A DNA stretch of 64,000 nt from [Clostridium] saccharolyticum WM1 (GTDB lineage: Bacteria > Bacillota > Clostridia > Lachnospirales > Lachnospiraceae), in contig NC_014376.1 of NCBI RefSeq assembly GCF_000144625.1, positions 248,001 to 312,000 on the forward strand, given 5' to 3'. Every line of letters starts with the position of its first letter. The stretch's first letter is position 1. A program made the translations under genes and the position numbers. The notes beneath the pieces were generated by a model. The model saw only the letters and a program-made list of their open reading frames with translations, was not told the DNA's origin and did not search any database. This document shows, one piece after another, positions 19,295-31,728 of the stretch.

Positions 19295-20599
19295 TTAAAT
19301 GCTGGAGCGGTCCATGATGGTTACCATGGCTGTAAAGGTGGTATCATTGAAGCATACGTCAAAATCATCTCCAGGGCGGTTCAGGATCCTGCGGACGCTT
19401 ATAAGCCCCAGACCGCCATCCTGTTTGCTGGATAAAAGTCTTCCTCCGCTTTCTTTGACCTGGCCATTATAGGAATTTTCCGCCAGCATCATCAAATGAT
19501 CCTGCATCCATCTTGCCTGAAGATGAATAAAACGGTTCTCCTTAAGCTTTAAGCAGGCTTCCATGGAATTTTCCAGCAGGTTTCCCATGACGATGCAAAG
19601 GGTCAGGTCATCAATGGGGATATGGGCGGATATATCAAGGCTTGCCACAAATTCAATATGGTTTTCCTGGCAACGGGCGCCGTATTCCTGAAGGACCTGA
19701 TTGACGGCGGGATTTTCGCAGTAGTTTTGTTCCTTTGAGGTATCCAGCTCTTTGTTTAAATCAAGGAGGTATTTTCTCTGCTGGTCCTTATCCATATGGA
19801 GAAGGGCATGGATGTGATGCCTGAAATCATGGCGTATGATACGTAGCTCCTCCCCATGTTCCAGCAACTGATTGTAATGATCTCTCTGCTTCCCGATGAG
19901 CTGCCTTGCGAATATAAGCTCTTCCTCCGTCTTTTTCCTGGTTACAGCCTCCAGGGTACCATCCAGGATCATGACATACAGCACCAGGATCATGGTACAG
20001 AACGCCAGATAAAATACCACATCCTCAAAGCCTCTTCTTTCCAGGGATTCCCTGGAAAATATGGTGGAGGTGCCAAACAGAGAAATGGCCAGGGAAATGG
20101 CCGGATAGGATGCAAGGAGCAGATGGGAGCGTCTGGACAGCTGGATAAAAAGCTGGCCGGTCATGGTCCTTAACCAGTAACGGACAAAAATATAAAAGCC
20201 GCAGGCAGAAAGGAAGGAGACGATGACGCAGATCTGGCTATAGGAAAGAAATATGGATTTCCCCAATACCGTGGCGGCAAATTCATTTAATGACATGGAC
20301 AGGACTGCAAAAAGCCAGGCGGATATATAAAGAAACACCTTTTTTAACAGCTCTCCATTAAAAAATATAAGGAGCAGCAAAAAAAAGAGACAGGAAAAGA
20401 TTCCCTGGACAAAGAGAAACACCGGTTCCCTGATGTGAAACAGGGACTGGAGGGAGACCATAATGACCCAGAGATATACCGATACGGCCGCAATGTTCTC
20501 CCGGTTCTTCTTTTTGGGTTCCAGGCAGACGAAAATAGGCATCATGCGGACCGCCAGATTGATCAGATTTAATATGACATTACATGCTGCTTCGTTCAT
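19295..20599 (-). CDS. GHKL-type sensor histidine kinase (AgrC-like)
   Basis: 434 residues. Six or seven transmembrane helices fill the first ~215 residues. A cytoplasmic coiled coil leads to the phospho-His motif (IIRHDFRHHIHALL) and a GHKL ATPase (NLLENSMEACLKL N-box, GGLGLISVRRI). This architecture is that of AgrC/ComD-like and citrate/solute-sensing LytTR partners. It lies 7 bases downstream of the LytTR regulator gene, so the pair forms an operon. The signal is unknown; no peptide precursor gene is visible next to it. Confidence 0.9.
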   Translation of the reverse strand: MNEAACNVILNLINLAVRMMPIFVCLEPKKKNRENIAAVSVYLWVIMVSLQSLFHIREPVFLFVQGIFSCLFFLLLLIFFNGELLKKVFLYISAWLFAVLSMSLNEFAATVLGKSIFLSYSQICVIVSFLSACGFYIFVRYWLRTMTGQLFIQLSRRSHLLLASYPAISLAISLFGTSTIFSRESLERRGFEDVVFYLAFCTMILVLYVMILDGTLEAVTRKKTEEELIFARQLIGKQRDHYNQLLEHGEELRIIRHDFRHHIHALLHMDKDQQRKYLLDLNKELDTSKEQNYCENPAVNQVLQEYGARCQENHIEFVASLDISAHIPIDDLTLCIVMGNLLENSMEACLKLKENRFIHLQARWMQDHLMMLAENSYNGQVKESGGRLLSSKQDGGLGLISVRRILNRPGDDFDVCFNDTTFTAMVTIMDRSSI

Positions 20600-20606
20600 A
20601 TCGGCC

Positions 20607-21314
20607 TCATTTCAATTGAAAATGGTAGAATACATGTTTGCATTCTTTATAAAAATTGCGGGAAACAGGCACCAAGTCTCCGTTGGTCATCACAAAGCCC
20701 GCGTTTTCCAGAGCTTCCACATGGTTTAAGTTCACGATATAGCTTTGGTGGCAGCGGATAAAGTAAGTCTGGGCCTTTAATTCTTCCTGAATCTCATTGA
20801 GCTTCTGATGGACGGAAAGGACTTCTCCGCTTTTAAGGACAATATAGACCCGGTGCAGCCTGTTTTCAAAATACAGGATCCGGCTTAGTTTCAGCTCCAT
20901 AGGGACCCGGTTATGAACGATGGAGATGGAGGCTTCCCGTGATTTAAAATTTTGTTCCATGACCCGCTTTAAGGTTTCCTCAAAATCTCTTTCCACCAGT
21001 GGTTTCAGGACAAAGCCTGAGGCGTTGACCCGGTAACCGTCTACAGCGGACTCCAGAGAGGAAGTGATGAAGATGATCACAGGAGCTTCTTTCTTTTTAA
21101 GCAGTTTTTTGGCAGTTTCTATTCCGGTCATGTCTGGCATGATAACATCCAGAAGATAGATATCATAGGTATCTTCTGCGGAAAGTAATTTCCCCGCAGA
21201 TTCAAAATCATCAATCTGAACATCCATATCATGGGTTTTATAATAGTCGCGCACAAAGTCAAGAATCCTCTTCCTGTCCTCTCTGCTGTCGTCACAGATG
21301 GCTATACGCAGCAT
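20607..21314 (-). CDS. LytTR-type response regulator
   Basis: 235 residues: receiver domain (IAICDDSREDR, YDIYLLDVIMPDMTG phospho-Asp, FITSS, GFVLKPL) and a C-terminal LytTR domain (ILYFENRLHRVYIVL, FIRCHQSYIVNLNHVE, VPVSRNFYKE). LytTR proteins bind paired direct repeats. It is divergent from the symporter gene at 21494 across 179 bases, making that promoter the likely target. GGAGGT precedes the start. Confidence 0.92.
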   Translation of the reverse strand: MLRIAICDDSREDRKRILDFVRDYYKTHDMDVQIDDFESAGKLLSAEDTYDIYLLDVIMPDMTGIETAKKLLKKKEAPVIIFITSSLESAVDGYRVNASGFVLKPLVERDFEETLKRVMEQNFKSREASISIVHNRVPMELKLSRILYFENRLHRVYIVLKSGEVLSVHQKLNEIQEELKAQTYFIRCHQSYIVNLNHVEALENAGFVMTNGDLVPVSRNFYKECKHVFYHFQLK

Positions 21315-21493
21315 AGAAAAGTACCTCCGATCTCATTCCATTGTATTGAGATTTTTCACAGAAGTCAAGCAGGGAGAAAGAATCTGCATATTTGGTGGGA
21401 AATCGGCAGATTCGGTTGTGTTATTGGAATTATAATTGTGTTAAACTGAATTTACAAAAGAGTATTCATAAAAAAAGTCAGGAGGGGTTTTTT

Positions 21494-22951
21494 ATGGGAG
21501 CAAATGTTATTGTAACTGCGATTGTTATCATTTATCTGCTGCTCATGCTGTGGATCGGCTGGTATTCATCCACCAAGATTTCCACCAATACGGATTTTCT
21601 GGTAGCCGGACGCCGTCTTGGCCCGCTTTTAATGGCCGGTACACTTGCCGCCACGGAAATCGGGGGTGGAAGTTCACTGGGAGTGGTGCAGAACGGTATG
21701 TCGGGTTTTGGCCTCAGTGCTGCCTGGTACATCATTACCATGGGGATTGCTTTTGTCATATTAAGTTTTATTGCACCCCGGTTCCGTGCAGCGACGGTTA
21801 AAACAGTGCCGGAATATTTCCGGAGGCGTTACGGCAAATCCTGCGGTATTATTACGGCTGTTATCATGCTTTTGCCTTTGGTCGGTCTTACGGCTGGGCA
21901 GTTTATTGCCTCTGCGGTCATTTTATCCACCATGCTTGGCATTGATTATCAGGTGGCGGTAATCATTGTGGCAGTGGTAGTAACGGTATACTCCATTATG
22001 GGTGGTTTATGGAGTGTTACCCTGACGGATTTTGTCCAGGTGTTTCTCATCGTGATCGGCATGATCATTGCTGTTCCATTTGCGCTCCGTTATGCAGGGG
22101 GCTGGGACAATGTGACGACTAATATTCCGGCGGGAACATTAAACATGTTCCAAGGCTATGATTTGTTTGGAATCATTTCCCTTGTTATCATGTATACTGC
22201 CACGTTCTCTGTGGGACAAGAGGCGGTATCCCGCTTTTATGCGGCCAGGGATGAGAAGGCGGCAAAAGGCGGTGCTTGGCTGGCCGCGCTCATAAATTTC
22301 ATATATGCATTTGTTCCTACAATTCTTGGAATAATTACACTGGCATTAATCAATATGGGTAAATTCAGTACAGATCAGTTTGCAAAGGTAGGAGCCCGTT
22401 ACGCCCTTCCGATTCTGGCGATCAATACCATGCCGGCCATCGTCTGCGGATTTCTGTTTGCCGGTATTATTTCCGCCACTATGTCCAGTTCGGATTCAGA
22501 CTTACTGGGAGCAGGTTCGATCTTTTCCAACGATATTTACAAGGCAGTATTGAAGCCGGATGCATCCAGCCAGTCTGTCATGAGAGTTACAAAGATCGTC
22601 ATGTGTTTGGTGGGAGTGGCCTCCATGCTTATTGCACTGTTTAATACACAGAGCATCGTATCCATTCTCATGTTCTGTTTTACTCTCCGGGCAGCGGGTT
22701 CTTTCTTCCCTTATGTCATGGGACATTACTGGAAGAAGGCATCACCGGCAGGAACGATTGCTTCCCTTATAGCAGGTACCATTGTGGTTGTATATCTGGA
22801 GCATGTTTCCAAAGGCATTCTGTTTGGGATCAAGTTCAGCCAGCCCATCATACCAGGACTGGTTGCAGCATTCATCTGTTTTATCATCTTTTCCTTTGCT
22901 ATGCCGCCCAGGATTGAGACAACGGAACTGGCACCGGAGGAAGATGACTGA
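21494..22951 (+). CDS. Sodium:solute symporter (SSS family)
   Basis: 485 residues, about 13 transmembrane helices. SSS landmarks: TDFLVAGRRLGPLLMAGTLAATEIGGGS near residues 28-55, TVPEYFRRRYGK, YSIMGGLWSVTLTDFVQ, and SSSDSDLLGAGSIFSNDIYK. The first residues are MGANVIVTAIVIIY; the ATG has GGAGGGG upstream. The substrate is not deducible from motifs (family members carry sugars, amino acids, pantothenate and others). Single gene with its own terminator; probably regulated by the divergent LytTR system. Confidence 0.9.
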   Translation: MGANVIVTAIVIIYLLLMLWIGWYSSTKISTNTDFLVAGRRLGPLLMAGTLAATEIGGGSSLGVVQNGMSGFGLSAAWYIITMGIAFVILSFIAPRFRAATVKTVPEYFRRRYGKSCGIITAVIMLLPLVGLTAGQFIASAVILSTMLGIDYQVAVIIVAVVVTVYSIMGGLWSVTLTDFVQVFLIVIGMIIAVPFALRYAGGWDNVTTNIPAGTLNMFQGYDLFGIISLVIMYTATFSVGQEAVSRFYAARDEKAAKGGAWLAALINFIYAFVPTILGIITLALINMGKFSTDQFAKVGARYALPILAINTMPAIVCGFLFAGIISATMSSSDSDLLGAGSIFSNDIYKAVLKPDASSQSVMRVTKIVMCLVGVASMLIALFNTQSIVSILMFCFTLRAAGSFFPYVMGHYWKKASPAGTIASLIAGTIVVVYLEHVSKGILFGIKFSQPIIPGLVAAFICFIIFSFAMPPRIETTELAPEEDD

Positions 22952-23022
22952 TCACCTTGTGAGGCAACCGGCTGTTATATTAGGGGATTGGGGGAAAAGC
23001 TTAAGATAATTCAGCAGGGAAA

Positions 23023-23067
23023 GAGGGGGCTGTCACACTAAGTAATTAGTGTGCAGCTTCTTTTTTG
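23023..23067 (+). terminator. Terminator after SSS symporter
   Basis: CACACTAA-GTAA-TTAGTGTG forms a strong stem, extended by CTG/CAG with a bulge, followed by six T. Confidence 0.9.
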
Positions 23068-23166
23068 CGTTCAATGTTGTAGGTTCTATAAGACGAAGGT
23101 CCTGAAATCCACCCGGCAGCGGAAAGAGTTTAGCCAGGACCAACAGACGTTAGCCTGTTGATTTTT

Positions 23167-23811
23167 CTATGGATTGTATCCTTTAATCAGTGAAAGGCCG
23201 TGGATATAGTGCTGCTCAAGAAGCCTGGAGGCAAGGTCAAATTGGCCGGAGCTGTAGGCATTGACGATATCCCTGTGCTGCTTGGTGGAACAGGACCGGT
23301 CCTCAGCGGTGCGGATAGCAAACTTAATCAGAAGGAACCGGATAAGATTGTATCTTTTGTAGGTCTCTTTCAAGAACTGATTGCCGCAGAAGTCATAGAA
23401 CGACTTATGAAAATGGAAATCTGCGTCAAAATAGGCATCGTCATCCGGAGCACTTGTCTGCTTTTCCAGATATTCCTTCAAATGCTTTGTCACTTCCTTG
23501 TCGGCACCCTTGGCGATGGTCATATGGAGCGCTACACCGGAGATCGCAGCAATGAATTCATTGATCTCTGCCGCATATCCATAGTCAAAGCTGATTACCT
23601 GGGCACCTGTTTTTGTAACTTCTTTTACGAGGCCGTCCTGATAAAGTTTGTTGATGGTATCTCGCACCGGTGTGGAGGAAACTAAAAAGCGTTCCTGCAA
23701 TTCTCTGTTTGTTATTTTACTTCCCAGAGGAATGGTTCCGCTCATGATTTCATTTTTCAGGATGTTGTATATCTGTTCACTTAAGGTCATTTTCACAAGA
23801 GTACTCTTCAT
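23167..23811 (-). CDS. GntR/FCD family regulator
   Basis: 214 residues. N-terminal GntR winged HTH (LSEQIYNILKNEIMSGTIPLGSKI, FLVSSTPVRDTINKLYQDGLV) and a C-terminal FCD effector domain whose metal ligands appear as FDADFHFHKSFYDFCGN and the late HRDIVNAYSSGQFDLA. Such regulators typically sense carboxylates or amino acids. It is divergent from the symporter/tyrosine phenol-lyase operon, with a strong palindrome just downstream of that operon's promoter, so it probably represses that operon. Confidence 0.9.
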   Translation of the reverse strand: MKSTLVKMTLSEQIYNILKNEIMSGTIPLGSKITNRELQERFLVSSTPVRDTINKLYQDGLVKEVTKTGAQVISFDYGYAAEINEFIAAISGVALHMTIAKGADKEVTKHLKEYLEKQTSAPDDDAYFDADFHFHKSFYDFCGNQFLKETYKRYNLIRFLLIKFAIRTAEDRSCSTKQHRDIVNAYSSGQFDLASRLLEQHYIHGLSLIKGYNP

Positions 23812-23958
23812 TTTCCTCTCCTTCCTGCTTGTCTTAATTGCTAGTATTTTACATTTTACTATAAATTACTTTTAAATGCAATAAAATGGACAATGGCCAA
23901 TAGGACTTTCCTATATAATTCCCCGATTTACACAAATATAAAAATATTAAAAAAAATA

Positions 23959-23986
23959 TTGACAAAATGCCTTTCTATTGTATAAT
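23959..23986 (+). promoter_or_regulatory. Promoter of the symporter-tpl operon
   Basis: Perfect TTGACA and TATAAT with a 16-base spacer, about 95 bases before the symporter gene. A strong promoter like this suits control by repression. Confidence 0.9.
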
Positions 23987-23999
23987 ATAACTAACGAAT

Positions 24000-24024
24000 A
24001 TGATGCATCATACATCATGCATCA
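24000..24024. promoter_or_regulatory. Probable GntR operator
   Basis: The 12-base perfect palindrome ATGATGCATCAT (24000-24011) is followed by a second half-matching copy TCATGCATCA (24015-24024). It lies 14 bases after the -10 box, over the expected transcription start, where a bound repressor would block the symporter-tpl operon. The divergent GntR protein is the obvious candidate. Confidence 0.7.
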
Positions 24025-24081
24025 CAGGACGGACTTGAAGGTTGAATTGAAAAAATTAAATATGAGAAGGAGGATGGGGAA

Positions 24082-27020
<2,939 letters not shown>

Positions 27021-27103
27021 ACCTTGGAATGAAACAGACTGCTGGAACCAAAGTGCACCGGAGAAATAGGATCAAAAAATAAAATAAAGTGTTGTGAAAT
27101 AAG

Positions 27104-27152
27104 AAAAAATGCTGTTTTTAGCCTGGACTGGGCTGGAAACAGCATTTTTTTG
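27104..27152 (+). terminator. Terminator after tpl
   Basis: AAAAAATGCTGTTT pairs with AAACAGCATTTTTT, with an inner CC/GG pairing. T-run on the plus strand and A-run upstream. Confidence 0.9.
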
Positions 27153-27274
27153 TGGTATTATTAAGTATATTTTTTTACGAATGAAAAACCAGGGGCGGAA
27201 ATTATTCCCTTATATTTCTATTGTGGATTTTATATAATTTACTTATGAGTTTGGTCAGACAGGGGGGATTGGAT

Positions 27275-28903
27275 ATGGTGAAAATATTTCTGGCAGAGGA
27301 TGAAAAAATAGTCCGTGAGGGAATCAAAAACGGCATTCCATGGGAAAAATACGGATTCGAATTCGCCGGGGAGGCGCCGGATGGGGAACTGGCCTATCCT
27401 CTGATTTTAAAATCTAAGCCGGATATTCTGCTGACAGACATCCGCATGCCCTTTATGGATGGGCTTGAACTGGCTGAGATGGTGAAAAAGGAGCTGCCGG
27501 GGATCCGCATCATGTTTTTCAGCGGGTACGATGATTTTGAGTATGCAAAGCGTGCCATAAGAATCGGCGCGGCGGACTACCTTCTTAAGCCTGTAAGCAG
27601 CAGCCAGCTTTTGGAGGCGTTGGAGCGGATGAGTGAAGCCATCATCCAGGAAAGAAGCGAGAAGGGTTATAAGCTGGAGTTTTTAAAGCAGCAGGAGGAG
27701 AGAAAACGGATGGAGCGGGACCGGCTGTTTGATACCATTGTTTCAGGAAATTTAAGCCTCCAGGAAATCCTGTTAAAGGGGCGGGAGCACAGCCTGTCTC
27801 TCAGCGCACCCGCTTATAACCTGATTCTGTTTCAGGCAAGAGCTTCCCATAACCAGGAACAGTATACAGACCAGGAGGTTCTTTTTGATGAGATGCTAAA
27901 GGAGCAGTTGGAGGGGCGGACAGAGGTCATCCCCTTCAACCGCCTGACAGAGGGGTATGCTTTCCTGATCATGGGAAATGACTTTAAAGACTTAGAGAAA
28001 AAATCGGCTGCCTGTTCCGGGCTTTTGATCCGCCTGGTGGAGTCTTGTCCGGGCATGGAGTATTTCGGCGGAACCGGTGTACCGGTCCGCAGACTCAGTG
28101 AGCTTAAATCCTGCTTTCAAGCGGCCAGCAGAGCTTATGCCTGCCGTTATATGCTGGAATATAACCAGTTTCTTACGGCAGAGGCGGCTGTCCGCCTTCA
28201 CGATGATTCTGGAAGCATCAGCCTGGAAGGAATGGATATGACCAAGCTGAGCAGGGACATTGTCCCTAATTTTCTTAAAAACGGTTCAGTCCCTGAGGTA
28301 AAATATTTTCTGGAAGAATATTTAGAGGCATGCGGAAATAATTTGAAATCCCTGATTTTCCGGCAGTATCTGATCATGGACATGTATCTCGCTGTGGTAA
28401 GCTTTGTCACCCAGCTGGGCTTTGAGCCGGAGCAGGTGCTAAAGGAATTCGGAGATGCAGAGACCATAAAGCCCTGGGTGGGATCGGAAGAAGCGGCAGT
28501 TAAATATGCCAGGGAGATCCTCACAAAGGCTATCACATTCCGCACCACCTGTTCCCAGAAGAAGTACCGCCTGGTCCTTGATAGGGCCAGGGATTATATT
28601 GGAAGCCATTATCTGGACGAGGATATTTCCTTAAATGTGGTGGCTTCCACCGTGAATATAAGTCCCAATCATTTCAGCACCATATTCAGCCAGGAAATGG
28701 GGATCACTTTTGTAGAATATTTAACAAAGGTGCGCATGGAGGCTGCAAAGGAGCTGCTTCTTAAAACGGACCTTCGGGCCTCGGAGATCGGATATCAGGT
28801 GGGATACAAGGATCCTCATTACTTCAGCTATATCTTTAAAAAGACGCATGGAATTACGCCCAAAGCATTCCGGGCAGGAGGCAGAAATGAAGCACGAACG
28901 TGA
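27275..28903 (+). CDS. YesN-like AraC-type response regulator
   Basis: 542 residues. Receiver domain at the N-terminus (FLAEDEKIVREGI, PDILLTDIRMPFMDG phospho-Asp, FFSGYDDFEYAK, DYLLKPVSS), a ~280-residue middle region, and a C-terminal pair of AraC HTHs (ISLNVVASTVNISPNHFSTIFS; EIGYQVGYKDPHYFSYIFKK). The ATG at 27275 follows AGGGGGG; a further upstream ATG is unlikely. It overlaps the sensor kinase gene by 17 bases and precedes a sugar ABC importer operon, which it probably activates. Confidence 0.92.
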   Translation: MVKIFLAEDEKIVREGIKNGIPWEKYGFEFAGEAPDGELAYPLILKSKPDILLTDIRMPFMDGLELAEMVKKELPGIRIMFFSGYDDFEYAKRAIRIGAADYLLKPVSSSQLLEALERMSEAIIQERSEKGYKLEFLKQQEERKRMERDRLFDTIVSGNLSLQEILLKGREHSLSLSAPAYNLILFQARASHNQEQYTDQEVLFDEMLKEQLEGRTEVIPFNRLTEGYAFLIMGNDFKDLEKKSAACSGLLIRLVESCPGMEYFGGTGVPVRRLSELKSCFQAASRAYACRYMLEYNQFLTAEAAVRLHDDSGSISLEGMDMTKLSRDIVPNFLKNGSVPEVKYFLEEYLEACGNNLKSLIFRQYLIMDMYLAVVSFVTQLGFEPEQVLKEFGDAETIKPWVGSEEAAVKYAREILTKAITFRTTCSQKKYRLVLDRARDYIGSHYLDEDISLNVVASTVNISPNHFSTIFSQEMGITFVEYLTKVRMEAAKELLLKTDLRASEIGYQVGYKDPHYFSYIFKKTHGITPKAFRAGGRNEART

Positions 28904-30326
28904 TTCGATCAAAGCGAAAATACAGTCCATGCAGGCAATCGTATTTATCCCGGTCATTATTATGATTGGGATATTGCTGTATATGATGGCATGGCAGAAT
29001 AAGCAGTACCGGCAGAGCATCAGAAACTTAACCATGGCAACCGAGTTTAATTTTGATTTTAAATCAAACATTGATTATAAGATGTACCGCATTGTCATTG
29101 GAGCAGACACCTTTGACACCTTAAGTCCCTATGAGGAGCTGGAGAATTCCCGAAGACTTTTTGAGCAGCTTAAGAATTCCACTCCTCAGGAAAACAGCAA
29201 AAAGGGGCTGGATGGGATCATCATCCTCATAGGCATTCTGGAAAAAAGGATTAAGGACATCCAAACCAGCAATATCATCGGAGATTATGACCGGAACATG
29301 GAGCGCCTGGATAAGGACATTTACGTTATCACAGACTTAATTGAGGAGACCATGTCGGATTATATCTATAATGAAACAAAGACCCTGGAATCCGTGCGGC
29401 AAAAGCTGGATTCCCAGACCAAGCGGGTCATTGCCTTATGCATTATGGTTTCGGCTTATATCATCGTCTTTTTAATGGCGTCCTTTTCTTCCTTTGGCAA
29501 GAAGATCACAAAGCCCATAGAGGAACTGTGTGAATATACCATGGTACTGGCAAACGGCAGCTTAAAGGTCAATGCTCCCAGAAGCAACATCCGGGAGATC
29601 CAGATGCTAAGCGACCGGTATGATCACATGGTGGTACGAATCGGAGAACTGATCAACCATATCAAAGAGGAACAGGAGCTAAAGAGAAAGACGGAATTAA
29701 AGCTTCTTCAGGCTCAGATCAACCCTCATTTTCTCTACAATACTCTGGATACCATTGTCTGGCTGGCAGAGGGAAAACGCCATCAGGAGGTGGTGGAAAT
29801 GATCACAGCACTTTCTTCCTTTCTGCGCATGGGCTTAAATAACGGACGGGATTTTATTACCGTCCGGGGAGAAGCGGAGCATGTAAACAGTTACCTTCAG
29901 ATCCAGCATTTCCGTTATGAGGACATTCTTGATTATGAGATTCACTTTCAGGAGCAGATCATGGATTACTCCATCTTAAAGCTGACCCTGCAGCCCATTG
30001 TGGAGAATGCCCTTTATCATGGGATCAAAAATTGCAGAAAAAAGGGATTTCTAAAGATCACCGGCTGGCAGGAGGAAGGGGACATCCTGCTGAGGGTGGA
30101 GGATAACGGCATTGGAATGAAGCCGGAAGAACTTGAAAAAATGCAGAAGCTGGTACGAAGGGGCGGTGAGGATGTGGGCCTGCGGGAAGGCTTTGGAATT
30201 GCCAATGTGGCGGAGCGGATCCGGCTGAATTTCGGGGAAGCGTATGGGCTTCTTATTGAAAGTGAGTATGGGGCAGGCACCTCTGTGACTGTCAGGATAC
30301 CGGCTTCTTTAAAGGGGAACAGATAA
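28887..30326 (+). CDS. YesM-like sensor histidine kinase
   Basis: 479 residues. Two transmembrane helices (about 20-40 and 185-210) enclose a mostly helical extracellular domain, then HAMP, the phospho-His motif LLQAQINPHFLYNTLDTI, and an HATPase domain (PIVENALYHGIKN, EDNGIGMKPEEL, GFGIANVAERI). The ATG at 28887 has GGAGG; an earlier ATG would deepen the overlap with the regulator gene. YesM-type kinases usually sense sugars, sometimes through the binding protein of the linked ABC system. Confidence 0.92.
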   Translation: MKHERDSIKAKIQSMQAIVFIPVIIMIGILLYMMAWQNKQYRQSIRNLTMATEFNFDFKSNIDYKMYRIVIGADTFDTLSPYEELENSRRLFEQLKNSTPQENSKKGLDGIIILIGILEKRIKDIQTSNIIGDYDRNMERLDKDIYVITDLIEETMSDYIYNETKTLESVRQKLDSQTKRVIALCIMVSAYIIVFLMASFSSFGKKITKPIEELCEYTMVLANGSLKVNAPRSNIREIQMLSDRYDHMVVRIGELINHIKEEQELKRKTELKLLQAQINPHFLYNTLDTIVWLAEGKRHQEVVEMITALSSFLRMGLNNGRDFITVRGEAEHVNSYLQIQHFRYEDILDYEIHFQEQIMDYSILKLTLQPIVENALYHGIKNCRKKGFLKITGWQEEGDILLRVEDNGIGMKPEELEKMQKLVRRGGEDVGLREGFGIANVAERIRLNFGEAYGLLIESEYGAGTSVTVRIPASLKGNR

Positions 30327-30330
30327 AAAA

Positions 30331-30437
30331 ACCAACCTTTTTCCGAAAAAAACCAACTTTGTTTTGGAATGTGTGGAAAAGACGTAAAAAACTCAACCCT
30401 TTGCAAAAGATTTTCCATTGAGAAAAGGGTTTATAAT
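30331..30437 (+). promoter_or_regulatory. Direct-repeat activator sites and -10 upstream of sugar importer
   Basis: Two copies of ACCAAC preceded by A-runs (30331-30336 and 30352-30357) are spaced 21 bases, two helical turns, with a third looser copy (ACTCAACC) near 30391. A TATAAT at 30432 lacks a good -35, as expected for an activator-dependent promoter. Tandem sites with this spacing suit an AraC-type activator such as the YesN-like regulator encoded just upstream. Confidence 0.5.
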
Positions 30438-30495
30438 GGCTATGATACAGGTAGTTGCAATGCAAACACCATATATCATTTTGGAGGGAACGGAT

Positions 30496-31575
30496 ATGAA
30501 GAAAAGATTACTGGGCATGATGACGGCGGCGGCCATGACCGCAGCCATGGTTTTATCCGGCTGCAGCGGATCTCAGACTGCAGCAACAACGGCCGGCGGG
30601 GAAACAAAAACAGAGGCTGCTGCTGAAACAAAGACAGAGGCGGCAAAGACAGAAGCTGCTAAGGCAGAGGAAAAAAAGGATCAGCTTGTGGTAGGTTTTT
30701 CCCAGGTAGGTGCGGAGTCTGACTGGAGAACGGCCAACACCGAGTCCATGAAATCCACATTTACGGAGGCAAATGGTTATAAGCTGATTTTTGATGATGC
30801 GCAGCAGAAGCAGGAGAACCAGTTAAAGGCTGTCCGCAACTTTATTCAGCAGGATGTGGACTATATTGTGATCGCTCCGGTCACGGAAACAGGCTGGGAT
30901 ACGGTTTTGCAGGAAGCAAAGGATGCGGGGATTCCGGTTATCATCGTTGACCGTATGATCGATGTTTCCGACGATTCCCTCTATACCGCATGGGTCGGAT
31001 CCAATTTCCTTCAGGAAGGTTATGATGCGGTAGCGTGGCTTGATGAATATTTAAAGAAAAACAACCGTGCAGACGATGACATCAATATTGTCACTCTCCA
31101 GGGAACCATCGGTTCTTCTGCCCAGATCGGTCGTACGGACGGCGTGGAAGAAAAGATGAAGGATCATCCCAAGTGGAAGATGTTAGAGCGGCAGACAGGA
31201 GAATTTACTCAGGCAAAGGGGCAGGAGGTTATGGAGTCCTTCTTAAAGACCTATGATGACATTGATGTTGTGATTGCTGAAAATGACAACATGGCCTTTG
31301 GGGCTATTGACGCCATTAAGGCGGCTGGAAAGACCTGCGGACCAAAGGGCGATATTATCATCATTTCCTTTGACGCAGTTGCAGCTGCATTTGATTCCAT
31401 GATCGCCGGAGATATGAACGTATCTGTAGAGTGCAATCCTCTTCACGGTCCCCGTGTGGCTGAAATCATTCAGAAACTGGAAAAGGGCGAAAGCGTAGAT
31501 AAGATCGCTTATGTACAGGAAGGCGTGTATCCGGCTGATACGGCGGAACAGGAAAAACCCAAACGGGCATATTGA
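30496..31575 (+). CDS. YtfQ-like sugar-binding lipoprotein
   Basis: 359 residues. The signal peptide ends in lipobox LSGC, followed by a low-complexity Thr/Glu/Ala/Lys linker (about 28-65) and a periplasmic-binding-protein type I fold. VVGFSQVGAESDWRTANTES, DDAQQKQENQLKAVRNFI, IAPVTETGWDTVL and TLQGTIGSSAQIGR track the E. coli galactofuranose-binding protein YtfQ closely. It should capture a furanose or related sugar for the downstream importer. GGAGG precedes the chosen ATG; an upstream in-frame ATG would add 26 residues ahead of the signal peptide. Confidence 0.88.
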   Translation: MKKRLLGMMTAAAMTAAMVLSGCSGSQTAATTAGGETKTEAAAETKTEAAKTEAAKAEEKKDQLVVGFSQVGAESDWRTANTESMKSTFTEANGYKLIFDDAQQKQENQLKAVRNFIQQDVDYIVIAPVTETGWDTVLQEAKDAGIPVIIVDRMIDVSDDSLYTAWVGSNFLQEGYDAVAWLDEYLKKNNRADDDINIVTLQGTIGSSAQIGRTDGVEEKMKDHPKWKMLERQTGEFTQAKGQEVMESFLKTYDDIDVVIAENDNMAFGAIDAIKAAGKTCGPKGDIIIISFDAVAAAFDSMIAGDMNVSVECNPLHGPRVAEIIQKLEKGESVDKIAYVQEGVYPADTAEQEKPKRAY

Positions 31576-31621
31576 TCCCCAGGGGACATGGAGCCGTAAA
31601 TAGGAGCGAGTCAAAATAAAC

Positions 31622-31676
31622 AGGTGTGGGGGGAATGGAGGATGTCGGATAAAATCCTCCCCTCCCCACCTTTTTT
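31622..31676 (+). terminator. Hairpin between binding-protein and ATPase genes
   Basis: GGTG-GGGG-TGGAGGAT pairs with ATCCTCC-TCCCCACC, then six T. Lying inside the operon, it probably lets only part of the transcription continue, keeping the binding protein more abundant than the membrane parts. Confidence 0.8.
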
Positions 31677-31728
31677 GATCCCCGGATCTGCGGTTTAAGC
31701 AGGACAGGGGAGGAAAGGAAGGGTTTCT

